Of a stretch of DNA of 64,000 bases, positions 23,381 through 32,203 are shown in pieces. This DNA is from Nocardioides sp. CFH 31398 (GTDB lineage: Bacteria > Actinomycetota > Actinomycetes > Propionibacteriales > Nocardioidaceae). The notes under the pieces were generated by a model that was not told where the DNA came from, did not search any database, and saw only the letters and a program-made list of their open reading frames with translations. The stretch is taken from NCBI RefSeq assembly GCF_022436705.1, contig NZ_JAKUHT010000005.1:1-64000 (forward strand), written 5' to 3'. The position numbers and the translations under genes were made by a program. Numbering within the stretch: the stretch's first letter is position 1; the number at the start of each line of letters is the position of its first letter.

Positions 23381-24799
23381 TCAGGAGGCGCCGAGCTGGT
23401 CGAGGAGGTCCTGGCGGGTGAGGACGCCGACGGGGCTGCCGTCGGCGAGCACCAGCAGGGCGTCGGCGGACTCCAGGGCGAGGACGGCGTCCTCGGACGG
23501 CGCGCTGACGCTGATGGTCGGCAGGGGCGCCGACATGTGGTCCTCGACCCGGTCGGTGAGGCGTGCGGTGCCGGCGAAGAGGGCGTCGAGGAGGTCCCGG
23601 TCGGAGACGGACCCGGCGACCTCGGCGGCCACCACCGGCGGCTCGGCGCGGACAACGGGCATCTGGGAGACGCCGTACTCGCGCAGGATGCCGACCGCCT
23701 CGGCGATCGTCTCCGCCGGGTGGGTGTGGACGAGGTCCGGCAGCCGGCCGTCCTTGCGGCGCAGCACGTCCTCGACGGTGCGGCCCGCGTGGGCGTCGTC
23801 CCCGGTGGCGAACCCGAAGCGGCTCAGCCACTCCTCGGAGAACACCTTGCCGAGGTAGCCCTTGCCCGAGTCCGGCAGCAGGACGACGACCACGGCGTCG
23901 CTGCGACCCTCGGCGGCGAGCTCGTGGGCGAGCTGCACCGCGGCGTACGCCGCCATCCCGCAGGACCCGCCGACGAGCAGCGCCTCCTCACGGGCCATGC
24001 GGCGGGTGAAGGCGAAGGAGTCCGCGTCGGAGACGGCGATGATCCGGTCGGCGACGGTGCGGTCGTAGGTGTCGGGCCAGAAGTCCTCGCCCACGCCCTC
24101 GACGAGGTAGGGGCGCCCGGTGCCGCCGGAGTAGACGGAGCCGACCGGGTCGGCGCCGATGACCTGCACGTCGGGGTTCTGCTCCTTGAGGTAGCGGCCG
24201 ACGCCGGAGATGGTGCCGCCGGTGCCGACGCCCGCGACGAAGTGGGTGATGCGGCCCTCCGTCTGGCGCCAGATCTCCGGGCCGGTGGTCTCGTAGTGGG
24301 AGCGCGGGTTGTGGGGGTTCGAGTACTGGTCCGGCTTCCAGGCGCCCGGCTGCGCGGCGAGGCGGTCGGAGACGTTGTAGTAGGAGTCCGGGTGCTCCGG
24401 CGCGACGGCGGTCGGGCAGACCACGACCTCCGCGCCGTACGCCCGCAGGACGTTGCGCTTGTCCTCGCTGACCTTGTCGGGGCAGACGAAGACGCAGTGG
24501 TAGCCGCGCTCCTGGGCCACCATCGCGAGGCCCACGCCGGTGTTGCCGGACGTCGGCTCGACGATCGTCCCGCCCGGCTGGAGCAGTCCCTCGGCCTCGG
24601 CGGCGTCGACCATGCGGGTCGCGATGCGGTCCTTCACCGACCCGCCGGGGTTGAGGTACTCGACCTTCGCGAGCACCAGCGGCAGCTCGGCCGACGCCGT
24701 ACGACGCTCCGCGGAGGGGCCGGGGCCGGACAGGACGCGGCGCAGCCGCACGAGCGGCGTGTCGCCGATCAGGTCGAGGACGGAGTCGACGTACTGCAT
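23381..24799 (-). CDS. cbs: Cystathionine beta-synthase
   Basis: A 472-residue PLP enzyme joining serine and homocysteine to cystathionine in transsulfuration. The N-terminal ~330 residues form the fold-type II synthase core: LIGDTPLVRL, the PLP-lysine motif GGSVKDR, the substrate loop PTSGNTG and the phosphate loop GTGGTISG. The last ~130 residues hold two CBS domains (about residues 345-470), separating it from plain cysteine synthase. The ATG start is 55 bp from the divergent SGNH gene. The stop abuts a repeat element shared with the convergent BtuF-like gene. Confidence 0.93.
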   Translation of the reverse strand: MQYVDSVLDLIGDTPLVRLRRVLSGPGPSAERRTASAELPLVLAKVEYLNPGGSVKDRIATRMVDAAEAEGLLQPGGTIVEPTSGNTGVGLAMVAQERGYHCVFVCPDKVSEDKRNVLRAYGAEVVVCPTAVAPEHPDSYYNVSDRLAAQPGAWKPDQYSNPHNPRSHYETTGPEIWRQTEGRITHFVAGVGTGGTISGVGRYLKEQNPDVQVIGADPVGSVYSGGTGRPYLVEGVGEDFWPDTYDRTVADRIIAVSDADSFAFTRRMAREEALLVGGSCGMAAYAAVQLAHELAAEGRSDAVVVVLLPDSGKGYLGKVFSEEWLSRFGFATGDDAHAGRTVEDVLRRKDGRLPDLVHTHPAETIAEAVGILREYGVSQMPVVRAEPPVVAAEVAGSVSDRDLLDALFAGTARLTDRVEDHMSAPLPTISVSAPSEDAVLALESADALLVLADGSPVGVLTRQDLLDQLGAS

Positions 24800-24854
24800 G
24801 CCTCAACCCTAGGGCGTGGGGCCGGGCCCACAGCCGTTCACTAGAGTCCGGGGC

Positions 24855-25883
24855 GTGGGGAAAGCCGCAGCCGCTCGCAAGCTCGCGTCGGCCGCTGCCC
24901 TCGGCGGGGGCGGCATGACCGTCGCCGGCGCCGGGCTGTACGGCCTGCTGCGGGCCGAGGCGAAGGTCGCGCGCAGGATCATCGGGGTCCGCAGCGACGA
25001 GCCCGTCCCCGACGCGACCGGCTGGTACGGCCGCACCCGGCCGGGCCCGGCGTACCGGGTCGCCCTGATCGGCGACTCGAGCGCCGCCGGGTACGGCGTC
25101 AGCGCGGTCGAGGACACCCCGGGCGCGGCGTTCGCCTCGGGTCTCTCGCAGCGCGCCGACCGCCGGGTCTACCTGCGCAGCTTCGCCGTCGTCGGGGCGC
25201 AGACCAGCGAGATCGCCCCGCAGGTCGACGCCGCGCTGCTCATCGAGCCCGACGCCGCGATCATCCTGGTGGGCGCGAACGACGTCACCCACACCGTGAT
25301 GCCGAAGGAGTCGGTGCGTCACCTCTCCGAGCAGGTGCGGCGGCTGCGCGACGCCGGCGTGGAGGTCGTGGTCGGCACGTGCCCCGACCTCGGGACCCTC
25401 AAGCCGATCGCTCCCCCGCTCAAGCAGGTCGCCCGCACGTGGTCGCGCCGGCTCGCGGCCGCGCAGACCATCGCGGTCGTGGAGGCCGGGGGACGCACCG
25501 TCTCGATCGGCTCGATCCTGGGCCCGGAGTTCGAGGCGGCGCCGGCGGTGCTGTTCGGGCCGGACCAGTTCCACCCCTCGGCGGACGGCTACCGGTCGCT
25601 GGTCGCGGTGATGCTGCCGTCGGTGCTGGCGGCGCTCGGTCTCGAGCCGGACGACGAGGAGCACCTGGAGGCCCTGCGCGGCGAGGCCGTCATGCCGGTC
25701 GCCCGCGCGGCGGTGGCCGCCGTCCGTCAGCCCGGCACCGAGCTGGGCGGCACGGAGGTCCGCGGCGACCGGCTCGGTGTCCGCGGCCGGTGGGTGGAGA
25801 TGCGGCACCGCCGGCGCCGTCCGGCCGGCGAGGCCGAGAGCCCGGAGCTGCACGAGGCGGCGCAGGCCCCCGAGGGGGCCTGA
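24855..25883 (+). CDS. SGNH/GDSL-family hydrolase
   Basis: A 342-residue protein with an N-terminal hydrophobic stretch (LASAAALGGGGMTVAGAGLYGLL, broken by glycines) that may anchor or export it. It is followed by an SGNH esterase domain. Block I is ALIGDSSAAGYG with the nucleophile Ser, block III is LVGANDVTH, and block V is FGPDQFHPSADGY with the Asp/His pair. The C-terminal ~70 residues are basic and Pro-rich. The substrate is unknown; lipids or cell-wall acyl groups are typical. The GTG at 24855 was chosen because the upstream in-frame codons have no ribosome site. Confidence 0.83.
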   Translation: MGKAAAARKLASAAALGGGGMTVAGAGLYGLLRAEAKVARRIIGVRSDEPVPDATGWYGRTRPGPAYRVALIGDSSAAGYGVSAVEDTPGAAFASGLSQRADRRVYLRSFAVVGAQTSEIAPQVDAALLIEPDAAIILVGANDVTHTVMPKESVRHLSEQVRRLRDAGVEVVVGTCPDLGTLKPIAPPLKQVARTWSRRLAAAQTIAVVEAGGRTVSIGSILGPEFEAAPAVLFGPDQFHPSADGYRSLVAVMLPSVLAALGLEPDDEEHLEALRGEAVMPVARAAVAAVRQPGTELGGTEVRGDRLGVRGRWVEMRHRRRRPAGEAESPELHEAAQAPEGA

Positions 25884-25918
25884 GCGTCCCGTCCGCCCGC
25901 CGGACGTGCCGGGACGCG

Positions 25919-25953
25919 ACGAGGCCCCGGCCGTCGTACGACCGGGGCCTCGT
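25919..25953. terminator. Bidirectional hairpin between convergent genes
   Basis: A perfect 12-bp stem (ACGAGGCCCCGG paired with CCGGGGCCTCGT) closes an 11-nt loop. It lies 36 bp after the SGNH stop and 19 bp after the Bax-inhibitor-1 gene stop on the other strand. No U-run follows, as is usual in actinobacteria. It can serve both converging transcripts. Confidence 0.75.
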
Positions 25954-25971
25954 GCGTGAGGTGCTGCGGGG

Positions 25972-26820
25972 TCAGTCCTGGTTCAGGATGGCCAGCAGGC
26001 GGAGCAGGTTGGTGTAGATCCAGACCAGGCTCACGGTCATCGCGAACGCGGCGCGCCACGACTCCCGCTCGTCGAGCCCGGCGCGGATCCCCTGCTCGAC
26101 GAAGTCGAAGTCGAGGATCAGCATGAACACGCCGAGCACGAGGCCGGCGATGGCGGTCAGCATGCCCAGGCCGCCCATGCCGAACAGGCCGGTCTGGACG
26201 CCGAAGAGGCTGAGGACGAACGAGATCAGGCTCAGGCCGACCATGCCGAAGACAGCGGCGACCACGAACTTGCGGAACTTGTCGCCCACCTGGATGTTCA
26301 GCACCTTGTACGCGGCGAGCGTGCCGGCGAAGGCCGCGAAGGTGCCGAAGATGGCCGGGACGATGATGCCGTCGGCGAAGGCGCCGAAGACCATCGTGAA
26401 GCCGCCGAGGGCCACACCCTGGACCGCCGCGAAGGCGAGCACGAGGGCGGGGCTGATGACCCGCTTGAACGAGTTGACCATCGACAGGCCGAACGCCACG
26501 AGGCTGCCGACCACGGCGACCGCGCCGGCGGTGGCGAGGGCCGAGGGCTCCTCGGTGACGGGCGGCAGGGCGATGTAGGTCGCCAGGGCGACGACGATGG
26601 TGAGACCGACCGACATCGCCGTCTTCTGGACGACCGAGTCGATGGTCATGGGCGACGACTTGTAGGGCGCCTGCTGCGGCGCGCCGCCCTGGGCGACGCC
26701 CCACCCGGAGGGGTCGGAGTAGCCCATGCCAGGCTGCTGGTAGCCGCCGTAGGGGGCACCGGCGTTGCGCTGCCCGTTGAACTCGGGGGAACGGTTGAAC
26801 ACCGGGTTGTTGCTTCTCAT
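25972..26820 (-). CDS. Bax inhibitor-1/YccA-family membrane protein
   Basis: A 282-residue protein. The first ~55 residues are Asn/Gly/Pro/Gln-rich and cytoplasmic (NNPVFNR, GAPYGGYQQPGMGY). Seven hydrophobic segments follow, from about residue 70, in the order expected for the BI-1 (TMBIM) fold. The conserved acidic pair in the late helices is visible as LILDFDFVEQGI. Bacterial members are pH-gated calcium leak channels or quality-control regulators at the membrane; the role here is unknown. The ATG has GAGGAGAGACTG upstream, and a candidate promoter lies about 60 bp upstream. Confidence 0.88.
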   Translation of the reverse strand: MRSNNPVFNRSPEFNGQRNAGAPYGGYQQPGMGYSDPSGWGVAQGGAPQQAPYKSSPMTIDSVVQKTAMSVGLTIVVALATYIALPPVTEEPSALATAGAVAVVGSLVAFGLSMVNSFKRVISPALVLAFAAVQGVALGGFTMVFGAFADGIIVPAIFGTFAAFAGTLAAYKVLNIQVGDKFRKFVVAAVFGMVGLSLISFVLSLFGVQTGLFGMGGLGMLTAIAGLVLGVFMLILDFDFVEQGIRAGLDERESWRAAFAMTVSLVWIYTNLLRLLAILNQD

Positions 26821-26870
26821 CAGTCTCTCCTCGAGGCTGGTTTGGTGGCCGCCTGCGGTGGCGGCTCGCC

Positions 26871-26905
26871 GAGGACCCAGGATATCCGGTCCTCACAGGA
26901 AACAA
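26871..26905 (-). promoter_or_regulatory. Candidate promoter of the BI-1 gene overlapping a 7-bp inverted repeat
   Basis: On the minus strand a TATCCT box (plus 26879-26884) fits the actinobacterial TANNNT -10 and lies about 60 bp before the start codon. A weak -35-like TTGTTT is at plus 26900-26905 with a short 15-bp spacer. The -10 sits inside an inverted repeat, GAGGACC (26871-26877) and GGTCCTC (26888-26894), a possible repressor site. The call rests on sequence likeness only. Confidence 0.35.
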
Positions 26906-27028
26906 CGAGGTTGCGGCCCGGATCGTTCCCGTCCCGGGCGCCGGGAGCCGTGACCCGGGCGACACCCCCGGTCGACAGCTCTCCCCGCCGTCGGGGAGGT
27001 GGGCCGGCACCTCTTCCTGGGGACGACG

Positions 27029-27102
27029 TGCCCCCGCTGGGACTCGAACCCAGAACTGATCGCTTTTAAGGCGACTCCCTCTGCCGGTTGGGGCACGGGG
27101 GC
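27029..27102 (-). tRNA. tRNA with anticodon TAA (nominally Leu, UUA codons) but a short variable loop
   Basis: The minus strand folds as a cloverleaf. Acceptor GCCCCCG pairs with CGGGGGC, discriminator A. The D-arm has loop CAACCGGCAGA. The anticodon stem GTCGC/GCGAT closes the loop CTTAAAA (anticodon TAA). The variable loop is 5 nt (CAGTT) and the T-arm is CTGGG-TTCGAGT-CCCAG. CCA is not encoded. By anticodon it reads UUA (Leu), but bacterial tRNA-Leu normally has a long variable arm, which is absent here. It stands alone in a 352-bp gap between the BI-1 gene and the response regulator. Confidence 0.85.
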
Positions 27103-27172
27103 GTGGGCTGCACGCTAGCCATCGCGCAGCGCGCTCGACGCCCCACGGCCGGGAGGACGCGCCGACCCGGCG

Positions 27173-27778
27173 TCAGATCCAGCCCTGCTCCCGCGCGGTG
27201 CGGGCGGCCTCGGCGCGGGTGGCGGTCCCGGTCTTGCCGATCGCGGACGACAGGTGGTTGCGGACGGTGCCCGGCGACAGGTGGACGGCGGCGGCGATCC
27301 GGGCGACGGTGGCGCCGGTCAGGGCCTCGCGCAGGACGTCGGCCTCGCGCGCGGTGAGCGGGCTGGTGCCGCCGGACAGCGACTCCGCCGCGAGCGTCGG
27401 GTCGACGACGCGCAGGCCCGCGTGCACCCGTCGTACGGCGTCCGCCAGCTCCGCGGACGGGGTGTCCTTCACGACGAACCCCGAGGCGCCGGCCTCCATC
27501 GCGCGACGCAGGTAGCCGGGACGCCCGAAGGTGGTGACGACGAGGGTCCGCACACCGGGGAGCTCGCGCGCCACCGCCGCCGCGGCCTCCAAGCCGTCGG
27601 CGCCGGGCATCTCGATGTCGAGCAGGCACACGTCGGCCCCGGCCTCCCGGGCGGCGGCCACGACCTCGTCGCCGCGCCCCACCTGCGCCACGACCTCGAG
27701 GTCGTTCTCGAGGTCGAGCAGGGCGGCGAGGGCGCCGCGGACGAGCGCCTGGTCGTCGGCGAGCAGCAGGCGGATCAC
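27173..27778 (-). CDS. LuxR/NarL-family response regulator
   Basis: A 201-residue two-component regulator. The receiver domain shows the acidic pair in LLLADDQALVR, the phospho-accepting Asp in VCLLDIEMPG, and the Lys in GFVVKDTPS. The C-terminal LuxR-type helix-turn-helix is TAREADVLREALTG...IAAAVHLSPGTVRNHLS. The GTG start overlaps the kinase stop (GTGA), so the pair is translationally coupled. It probably controls the ABC exporter genes upstream in the same operon, the standard arrangement for DesKR/LiaRS-like envelope-stress modules. Confidence 0.92.
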   Translation of the reverse strand: MIRLLLADDQALVRGALAALLDLENDLEVVAQVGRGDEVVAAAREAGADVCLLDIEMPGADGLEAAAAVARELPGVRTLVVTTFGRPGYLRRAMEAGASGFVVKDTPSAELADAVRRVHAGLRVVDPTLAAESLSGGTSPLTAREADVLREALTGATVARIAAAVHLSPGTVRNHLSSAIGKTGTATRAEAARTAREQGWI

Positions 27779-28866
27779 GGCCACGACACCTCCAGCCGGG
27801 TGCCGGGCGCGGTGTCGGTCACGGTGAGGACTCCGCCGGCCGCCGCGACCCGCTCGGCGAGGCCGCGCAGACCGTTGCCCTGCACCGTGCCCGCCACGCC
27901 CCGGCCGTCGTCGCGGACGACGAGCGAGTGCTGGCCCAGCTCGACGACGCAGCGGGTGGCCCCGGAGTGGCGCACGACGTTCGTGACGGCCTCCCGCAGC
28001 ACCCACGCCAGCACGAGACGCCGGCGGGGGTCGACGACCGACACGTCGGCGGGCACCTCCGCGTCGATCCCGGCCGCCCCGAAGGCCCGGTCGGCGCCGG
28101 CCAGCTCCTCCCCCAGCCGCGCGACCCGCAGCCCGGCCACGGTGGCGCGGACCTCGGCGAGGGCCTCCCGACCCAGCGACTGGACGTCGGCCAGCTCGGC
28201 GACCGCCCGAGCGCGGGTCTCGGGGGTGTCCTTCTCCAGCAGCCTCTGCGCCAGCTCGGCCTTGGTCGTGATGACGGTGAGGCTGTGACCGAGGACGTCG
28301 TGGACGTCGCGGGCCACCCGTTCGCGCTCCGTGGCGACCGCCGTCTCCTCCTGGAGCACGCGCCGGGTCTCGCGCTGCTGCTCCATGCCGCGCAGGACCA
28401 GGCTGACGACCGTCATCAGGGCGACCAGCCCGAAGAGGAACGCGGCGGCCAGGTCGGCCGTCACCCACCAGGTGAGCCCGGCGAGCGCCGGGACCACGAT
28501 CACGGAGACCGTCGCGACCCGCTGCGAGCCGAGCAGGCAGCACAGGACGACGACGAAGACGAGCATCCCCATCGCGGTCGAGCCGAGCTGCGTCGAGACC
28601 GCCGCCCACAGCGCCAGCAGCACCACCGCGAAGGCCGGCGTACGACGCTGGGCGGCGTCGGGGCGGCTGTGCTCGCCGACCCAGGCGGCGACGTACACCC
28701 CGGCGAAGGCGGCCAGCCCCGTCAGCAGCAGCGCCCGCACCCAGCCGGGCGCGTCGAGCTGGGCGGCGTCCACGACCGGGAAGACGAGGAAGGTCAGCCA
28801 GACGCTGGCGTACAGGATCCCCCAGCGCTCGGACGGCTCCGGTGCGGCGGGCGCGGCGAGGCTCAC
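27775..28866 (-). CDS. DesK-type sensor histidine kinase
   Basis: A 363-residue membrane kinase. Residues ~15-165 contain five or six hydrophobic segments without a sizeable external domain, typical of intramembrane sensors. The HisKA_3 dimerisation box is ERERVARDVHDVLGHSLTVI (phospho-His near residue 186). The ATP-binding domain has the N-box LREAVTNVVRHS and G-box DDGRG. The GTG at 28866 is preceded by CAGGAGCGCCG; the longer in-frame reading to 29052 lies antisense-like inside the ABC permease gene and was rejected. Confidence 0.9.
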   Translation of the reverse strand: MSLAAPAAPEPSERWGILYASVWLTFLVFPVVDAAQLDAPGWVRALLLTGLAAFAGVYVAAWVGEHSRPDAAQRRTPAFAVVLLALWAAVSTQLGSTAMGMLVFVVVLCCLLGSQRVATVSVIVVPALAGLTWWVTADLAAAFLFGLVALMTVVSLVLRGMEQQRETRRVLQEETAVATERERVARDVHDVLGHSLTVITTKAELAQRLLEKDTPETRARAVAELADVQSLGREALAEVRATVAGLRVARLGEELAGADRAFGAAGIDAEVPADVSVVDPRRRLVLAWVLREAVTNVVRHSGATRCVVELGQHSLVVRDDGRGVAGTVQGNGLRGLAERVAAAGGVLTVTDTAPGTRLEVSWP

Positions 28867-28885
28867 CGGCGCGCTCCTGGGCCCG

Positions 28886-29647
28886 TCACTGTCGCCCGCG
28901 ACCGCGGCGCACCAGCCACGTCGCCACCAGCCCGAGGACCAGCGCCCACGCCCCCAGGTTGACCAGGGGCAGCCAGAGCGGGTCGGTCGCCGCGGTGCCG
29001 CCCGCGTTGTCCGGCAGCACGCCCTCGGTGATCGGGTAGCGCACCAGCGCAACGTAGCCGTAGAGCGGGGTGAACCGCGCCACGTCGAGGAGCGTCCCCG
29101 ACAGCGGGATGAAGATGTTGCCCAGGAACCCGAGGACGACGACGATCCCGCCGATCGCGTTGACGGCGCCCTCGGTCCGGAAGGCCAGGCCCACGACCAG
29201 GCCGAACAGCGCGAAGACCCACGCCCCCGCGAGGACGGCGAGCAGGCTCAGCAGCCACGCCCGCGCGGTGCCCTCGGCGCCGGTGAGCACGCCCAGCACC
29301 GCGATGACCGAGACCGGGACGGCCGCGACCAGGACGGCGAGCGTCGCCTTGACCGCGACGTAGCCGGTGTCGCGCAGGGGCGTGAGCCCGAGCTGGCGGC
29401 CCCAGCCCTGCATCCGCTCGATCGCGGCCGCGCCCCCGACGCCGGTCGTCGCGGTCACCGCGCCGTACGCCGCCATCGAGACCATGATGTAGAGGGCGAC
29501 GTTGCCGTTGCCCGCCGACTGCGAGCCGAAGTCCTGCGCGACGCCGAAGATCAGGTAGAAGAACGCCGGCAGGATCGCGACGAAGAACAGGGTGACGCGG
29601 TCGCGCACGAAGCGCTTGACCTCGAGGGCGAGGTAGGTCGTGTTCAT
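28886..29647 (-). CDS. ABC-2 type exporter permease
   Basis: A 253-residue membrane protein with six hydrophobic segments. The N-terminus MNTTYLALEVKRFVRDRVTL is the cytoplasmic elbow typical of ABC-2 permeases. A Gly-rich region between TM2 and TM3 (GVGGAAAIERMQGWGRQLGLTP) matches the coupling helix zone. It overlaps the ATPase gene by 4 bp (ATGA) and is 20 bp upstream of the kinase gene. It probably exports a lipid, peptide or antibiotic; the substrate is unknown. Confidence 0.88.
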   Translation of the reverse strand: MNTTYLALEVKRFVRDRVTLFFVAILPAFFYLIFGVAQDFGSQSAGNGNVALYIMVSMAAYGAVTATTGVGGAAAIERMQGWGRQLGLTPLRDTGYVAVKATLAVLVAAVPVSVIAVLGVLTGAEGTARAWLLSLLAVLAGAWVFALFGLVVGLAFRTEGAVNAIGGIVVVLGFLGNIFIPLSGTLLDVARFTPLYGYVALVRYPITEGVLPDNAGGTAATDPLWLPLVNLGAWALVLGLVATWLVRRGRGRQ

Positions 29648-30639
29648 CGGGGCCCCTCCTCGGGCTGGTTCTCGGGCTGGGTGAGGCTGGCGAAGGCGTC
29701 GTCGAGCGAGCCGGCGACGACCTCGAGGCCGGTCGCCGCCAGGTCGACGAGCAGCGCGCGGGCGACGGCGTCGGAGTCGGGGGCACTCACGTGGAGGCGG
29801 CCGCCCGACACCTGCACGTCGTGCACGCCGGGCAGCGCGGACGCCGCCGTGACGAGCCGGTCCCGCACGGCGGCGTCCGCGGGGGCGTCGACGCTGACGC
29901 TGCGTCCGGCGACGCGGGCGCGGATCTCGTCCGTCGTGCCGTCGGCGAGCACCCGGCCCGCGCCGATGACGACGATGCGGTCGGCGAAGGTGTCCGCCTC
30001 GGTGAGGTAGTGGGTGGCGAACACGACCGTGCGGCCGGTCGCCGCCTCGGCGTGCATGGCGTCCCAGAACTCACGGCGGGCCGTGACGTCCATGCCCGCG
30101 GTGGGCTCGTCGAGGACGAGCAGGTCCGGGTCGGGGATGAGGGCCAGCGCGAAGCGCAGCCGCTGCTGCTCGCCGCCGGAGCACTTCGACACCAGCCGCC
30201 CGCCCAGGTGCGCGATGCCGGCCCGCTCGAGGACGGCGTCGACGTCGCCGGCGCCGACGACGGACCGGGGGTACGTCGAGGCGACCAGCCGCACGGTCTC
30301 CGCGACGGTGAGGTCACGCAGCAGGCCGCCGGTCTGCAGCACCGCGGCCACCCGGCCGGCGGTCACGGCCTCACGGGGGCGCCGTCCGAACACGCGGGCG
30401 GTGCCGCCGGTCGGCTCGGTGAGGCCCAGGACCATGTCGAGGGTCGTCGTCTTCCCGGCGCCGTTGGGGCCGAGGACGGCGACGACCTCCCCGGTGTCGA
30501 TGGTCAGGTCGACGCCGCGGACCGCGTGGACGTCGCCGTCACGGGTGCGGAAGGTCTTCTCCAGGCCGACCAGCTCGATGGCTGCCCCCGAGGCCGGGGT
30601 GGGTGCCGGTGTCGGTGCCGGGGTCGCGTTCGTGGACAT
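29644..30639 (-). CDS. ABC exporter ATP-binding protein
   Basis: A 331-residue ATPase. After a Thr/Pro-rich lead (residues 5-17) come Walker A GPNGAGKTT, the Q-loop in AAVLQTGGLL, the signature CSGGEQQRLR, Walker B LLVLDEPTAGMD and the switch His in VFATHYLTEA. The last ~85 residues are a DrrA-like accessory domain. The start was set at the ATG at 30639; the earlier ATG at 30678 lacks a ribosome site. It is the first gene of the operon ATPase-permease-kinase-regulator, so the exporter is probably induced by its own two-component system. Confidence 0.92.
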   Translation of the reverse strand: MSTNATPAPTPAPTPASGAAIELVGLEKTFRTRDGDVHAVRGVDLTIDTGEVVAVLGPNGAGKTTTLDMVLGLTEPTGGTARVFGRRPREAVTAGRVAAVLQTGGLLRDLTVAETVRLVASTYPRSVVGAGDVDAVLERAGIAHLGGRLVSKCSGGEQQRLRFALALIPDPDLLVLDEPTAGMDVTARREFWDAMHAEAATGRTVVFATHYLTEADTFADRIVVIGAGRVLADGTTDEIRARVAGRSVSVDAPADAAVRDRLVTAASALPGVHDVQVSGGRLHVSAPDSDAVARALLVDLAATGLEVVAGSLDDAFASLTQPENQPEEGPR

Positions 30640-30806
30640 GGCACGACTCTGGCGCCCCGCGCGTCTCGCGCGAAGCAACGGGCGTCACGACCTGCCCCTG
30701 ACATCCGTCACGGGTGCGCGCTCCTGGTCGTCGCAGGGCTCGCTCCCGGAGTCCCGGCGGTGTCCCGAGCGGCGGGCGGCCTCGCCCCTCGATCCCCGTG
30801 GACGGG

Positions 30807-31625
30807 CTACAGGTCCGCGGCCTCGCGGGCGCGGGTGAGGACGGCGTCGAGCATGGGCTCGGTCAGCCGACCGGTGAAGGTGTTCTGCTGGCTGGGGTGG
30901 AAGCACCCGAGGAGCAGGACGTCGGGGCGGCCGGCCCCCGCCCGCGGCACGGGCAGCAGCGCCTCGGCGGCGTGGCCGAAGCGGGGCTTGGGGGTCGGGA
31001 CGACGTGGCCGAGGTCGCGCAGGGTGCGCAGCGCGACGTCCCAGCCGAACGACCCGAGCGTGACGACCACCCGGACGTCGGGCATCAGCCGCAGCTCCGC
31101 GGTCATCCACGGCGCGCAGGTGTCGCGCTCGGCCGGGGTGGGCTTGTTGGCGGGCGGCGCGCAGCGCACGCCCATCGTCATCCGCGTGTGCAGCAGCTGC
31201 TGGCCGTCCCCGGCGTGCAGGCTCGTCGCCTGCGTCGCGAGCCCGGCGCGGTGCAGCGCCGCGTGGAGCCAGTCCGCGGAGCGGTCGCCGGTGAAGATCC
31301 GGCCGGTCCGGTTGCCGCCCTGCGCGGCGGGGGCCAGCCCGACCACGACGATCCGGGCGTCGAGCGGGCCCATGCCCGCGAGCGGGCGGCCGAAGTACGG
31401 CTCGTCGGCGTACGACGCCCGCTTGGTGACGGCGACCTCCTCGCGCCAGGCGACCAGACGGGGACAGGCGCGGCACACGGTGGCCGCGGCGTCGAGGGCC
31501 GCCAGCCCGTCGGCGCCGCCGGTCCTCACGGCCGCGGCGGCGACGCGACGGACCCCGGCGGCCGTGGTGGCCACCGGGGTCGTGTCGTCGGCCTGGTCAC
31601 CGGGCCAGCCGGTGCCCGGCGGCAC
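30807..31625 (-). CDS. Uracil-DNA glycosylase, family 5 (UdgB-like)
   Basis: A 272-residue DNA repair enzyme removing uracil and other deaminated bases. Motif A is GLAPAAQGGNRTGR, with the Ala-rich form characteristic of family 5. Motif B is HPSQQNTFTGRL. Four cysteines for a [4Fe-4S] cluster appear to be present: CRACP near residue 50, C in MGVRCAPPANKPTP, and C in RDTCAPW. Homologues are standard in mycobacteria and relatives. The start codon and the first ~45 residues are uncertain because this part is poorly conserved. Confidence 0.9.
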   Translation of the reverse strand: MPPGTGWPGDQADDTTPVATTAAGVRRVAAAAVRTGGADGLAALDAAATVCRACPRLVAWREEVAVTKRASYADEPYFGRPLAGMGPLDARIVVVGLAPAAQGGNRTGRIFTGDRSADWLHAALHRAGLATQATSLHAGDGQQLLHTRMTMGVRCAPPANKPTPAERDTCAPWMTAELRLMPDVRVVVTLGSFGWDVALRTLRDLGHVVPTPKPRFGHAAEALLPVPRAGAGRPDVLLLGCFHPSQQNTFTGRLTEPMLDAVLTRAREAADL

Positions 31626-31690
31626 GGGCGAGGCGAACCGCTCCCCGGTCAGGGGGTGCGGCAGGCCGTCGTCCGCGTGGGGCCGGGTGC

Positions 31691-32140
31691 TCAGGAGGTG
31701 GGCGGCGGGCCGGCCGGCGGCTGCTGCTGCTGGGCCTCCTCGGCGGCGTCCTGCGCGGCGTCGGCGGCGGCGTCAGCCGCGTCGGCCGTCTTGTCGGCGG
31801 CCTTGTCGGCGGCGTCCGCGGCCACGTCGGCGGCGCGCCCGACGGCACCCTCGACCTTGTCGGACAGGCCGCTGTCGCTGGAGCGGGTGGCCTCCGCGGC
31901 GTCCTCGGCGGCACCCCTCGCGGCGCCGGCGGCCTGGGCGGCGGCGTCCTTGACCTTCTCGGCCACGACCGGCGCCTGCTCCTTGACCGTCTCGGTCACC
32001 TGCTCGGTGGCCCGCTGCACCTGCGGGTTGCTGCGCACCTTGCCGGCGGCGGCGAGGATCTCCTCGTACCGGTCACGACCGGCCTTCGCTCCCAGCACGT
32101 ACCCCGCGCCGAACGCGGCGAGCATCGTCAGCTTGCTCAT
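31691..32140 (-). CDS. YtxH-like protein with Ala/Asp-rich helical tail
   Basis: A 149-residue protein. The N-terminal hydrophobic segment MLAAFGAGYVLGAKAGRDRY is the YtxH-type membrane anchor. The rest is a low-complexity amphipathic helix with many AADAA, KAADK and DAAQDAAEEA units, ending in a Gln/Pro tail. Its biological role is unknown; such proteins have been linked to stress in other bacteria. The ATG has GGGAAGGACCTCTG upstream. It is 63 bp after ppx on the same strand. Confidence 0.8.
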   Translation of the reverse strand: MSKLTMLAAFGAGYVLGAKAGRDRYEEILAAAGKVRSNPQVQRATEQVTETVKEQAPVVAEKVKDAAAQAAGAARGAAEDAAEATRSSDSGLSDKVEGAVGRAADVAADAADKAADKTADAADAAADAAQDAAEEAQQQQPPAGPPPTS

Positions 32141-32203
32141 CAGAGGTCCTTCCCTCGTCGTCGTCTACCGAACCCTAGTGGGGGGCCGGTGGGTGGGTGC
32201 GGG

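Noticed and set aside
27029..27102. tRNA-Lys(TTT) reading
   Set aside because: The T-loop TTCGAGT and acceptor pairing fix the minus strand, where the anticodon loop is CTTAAAA; a TTT anticodon would need the opposite strand, which does not fold as a tRNA.
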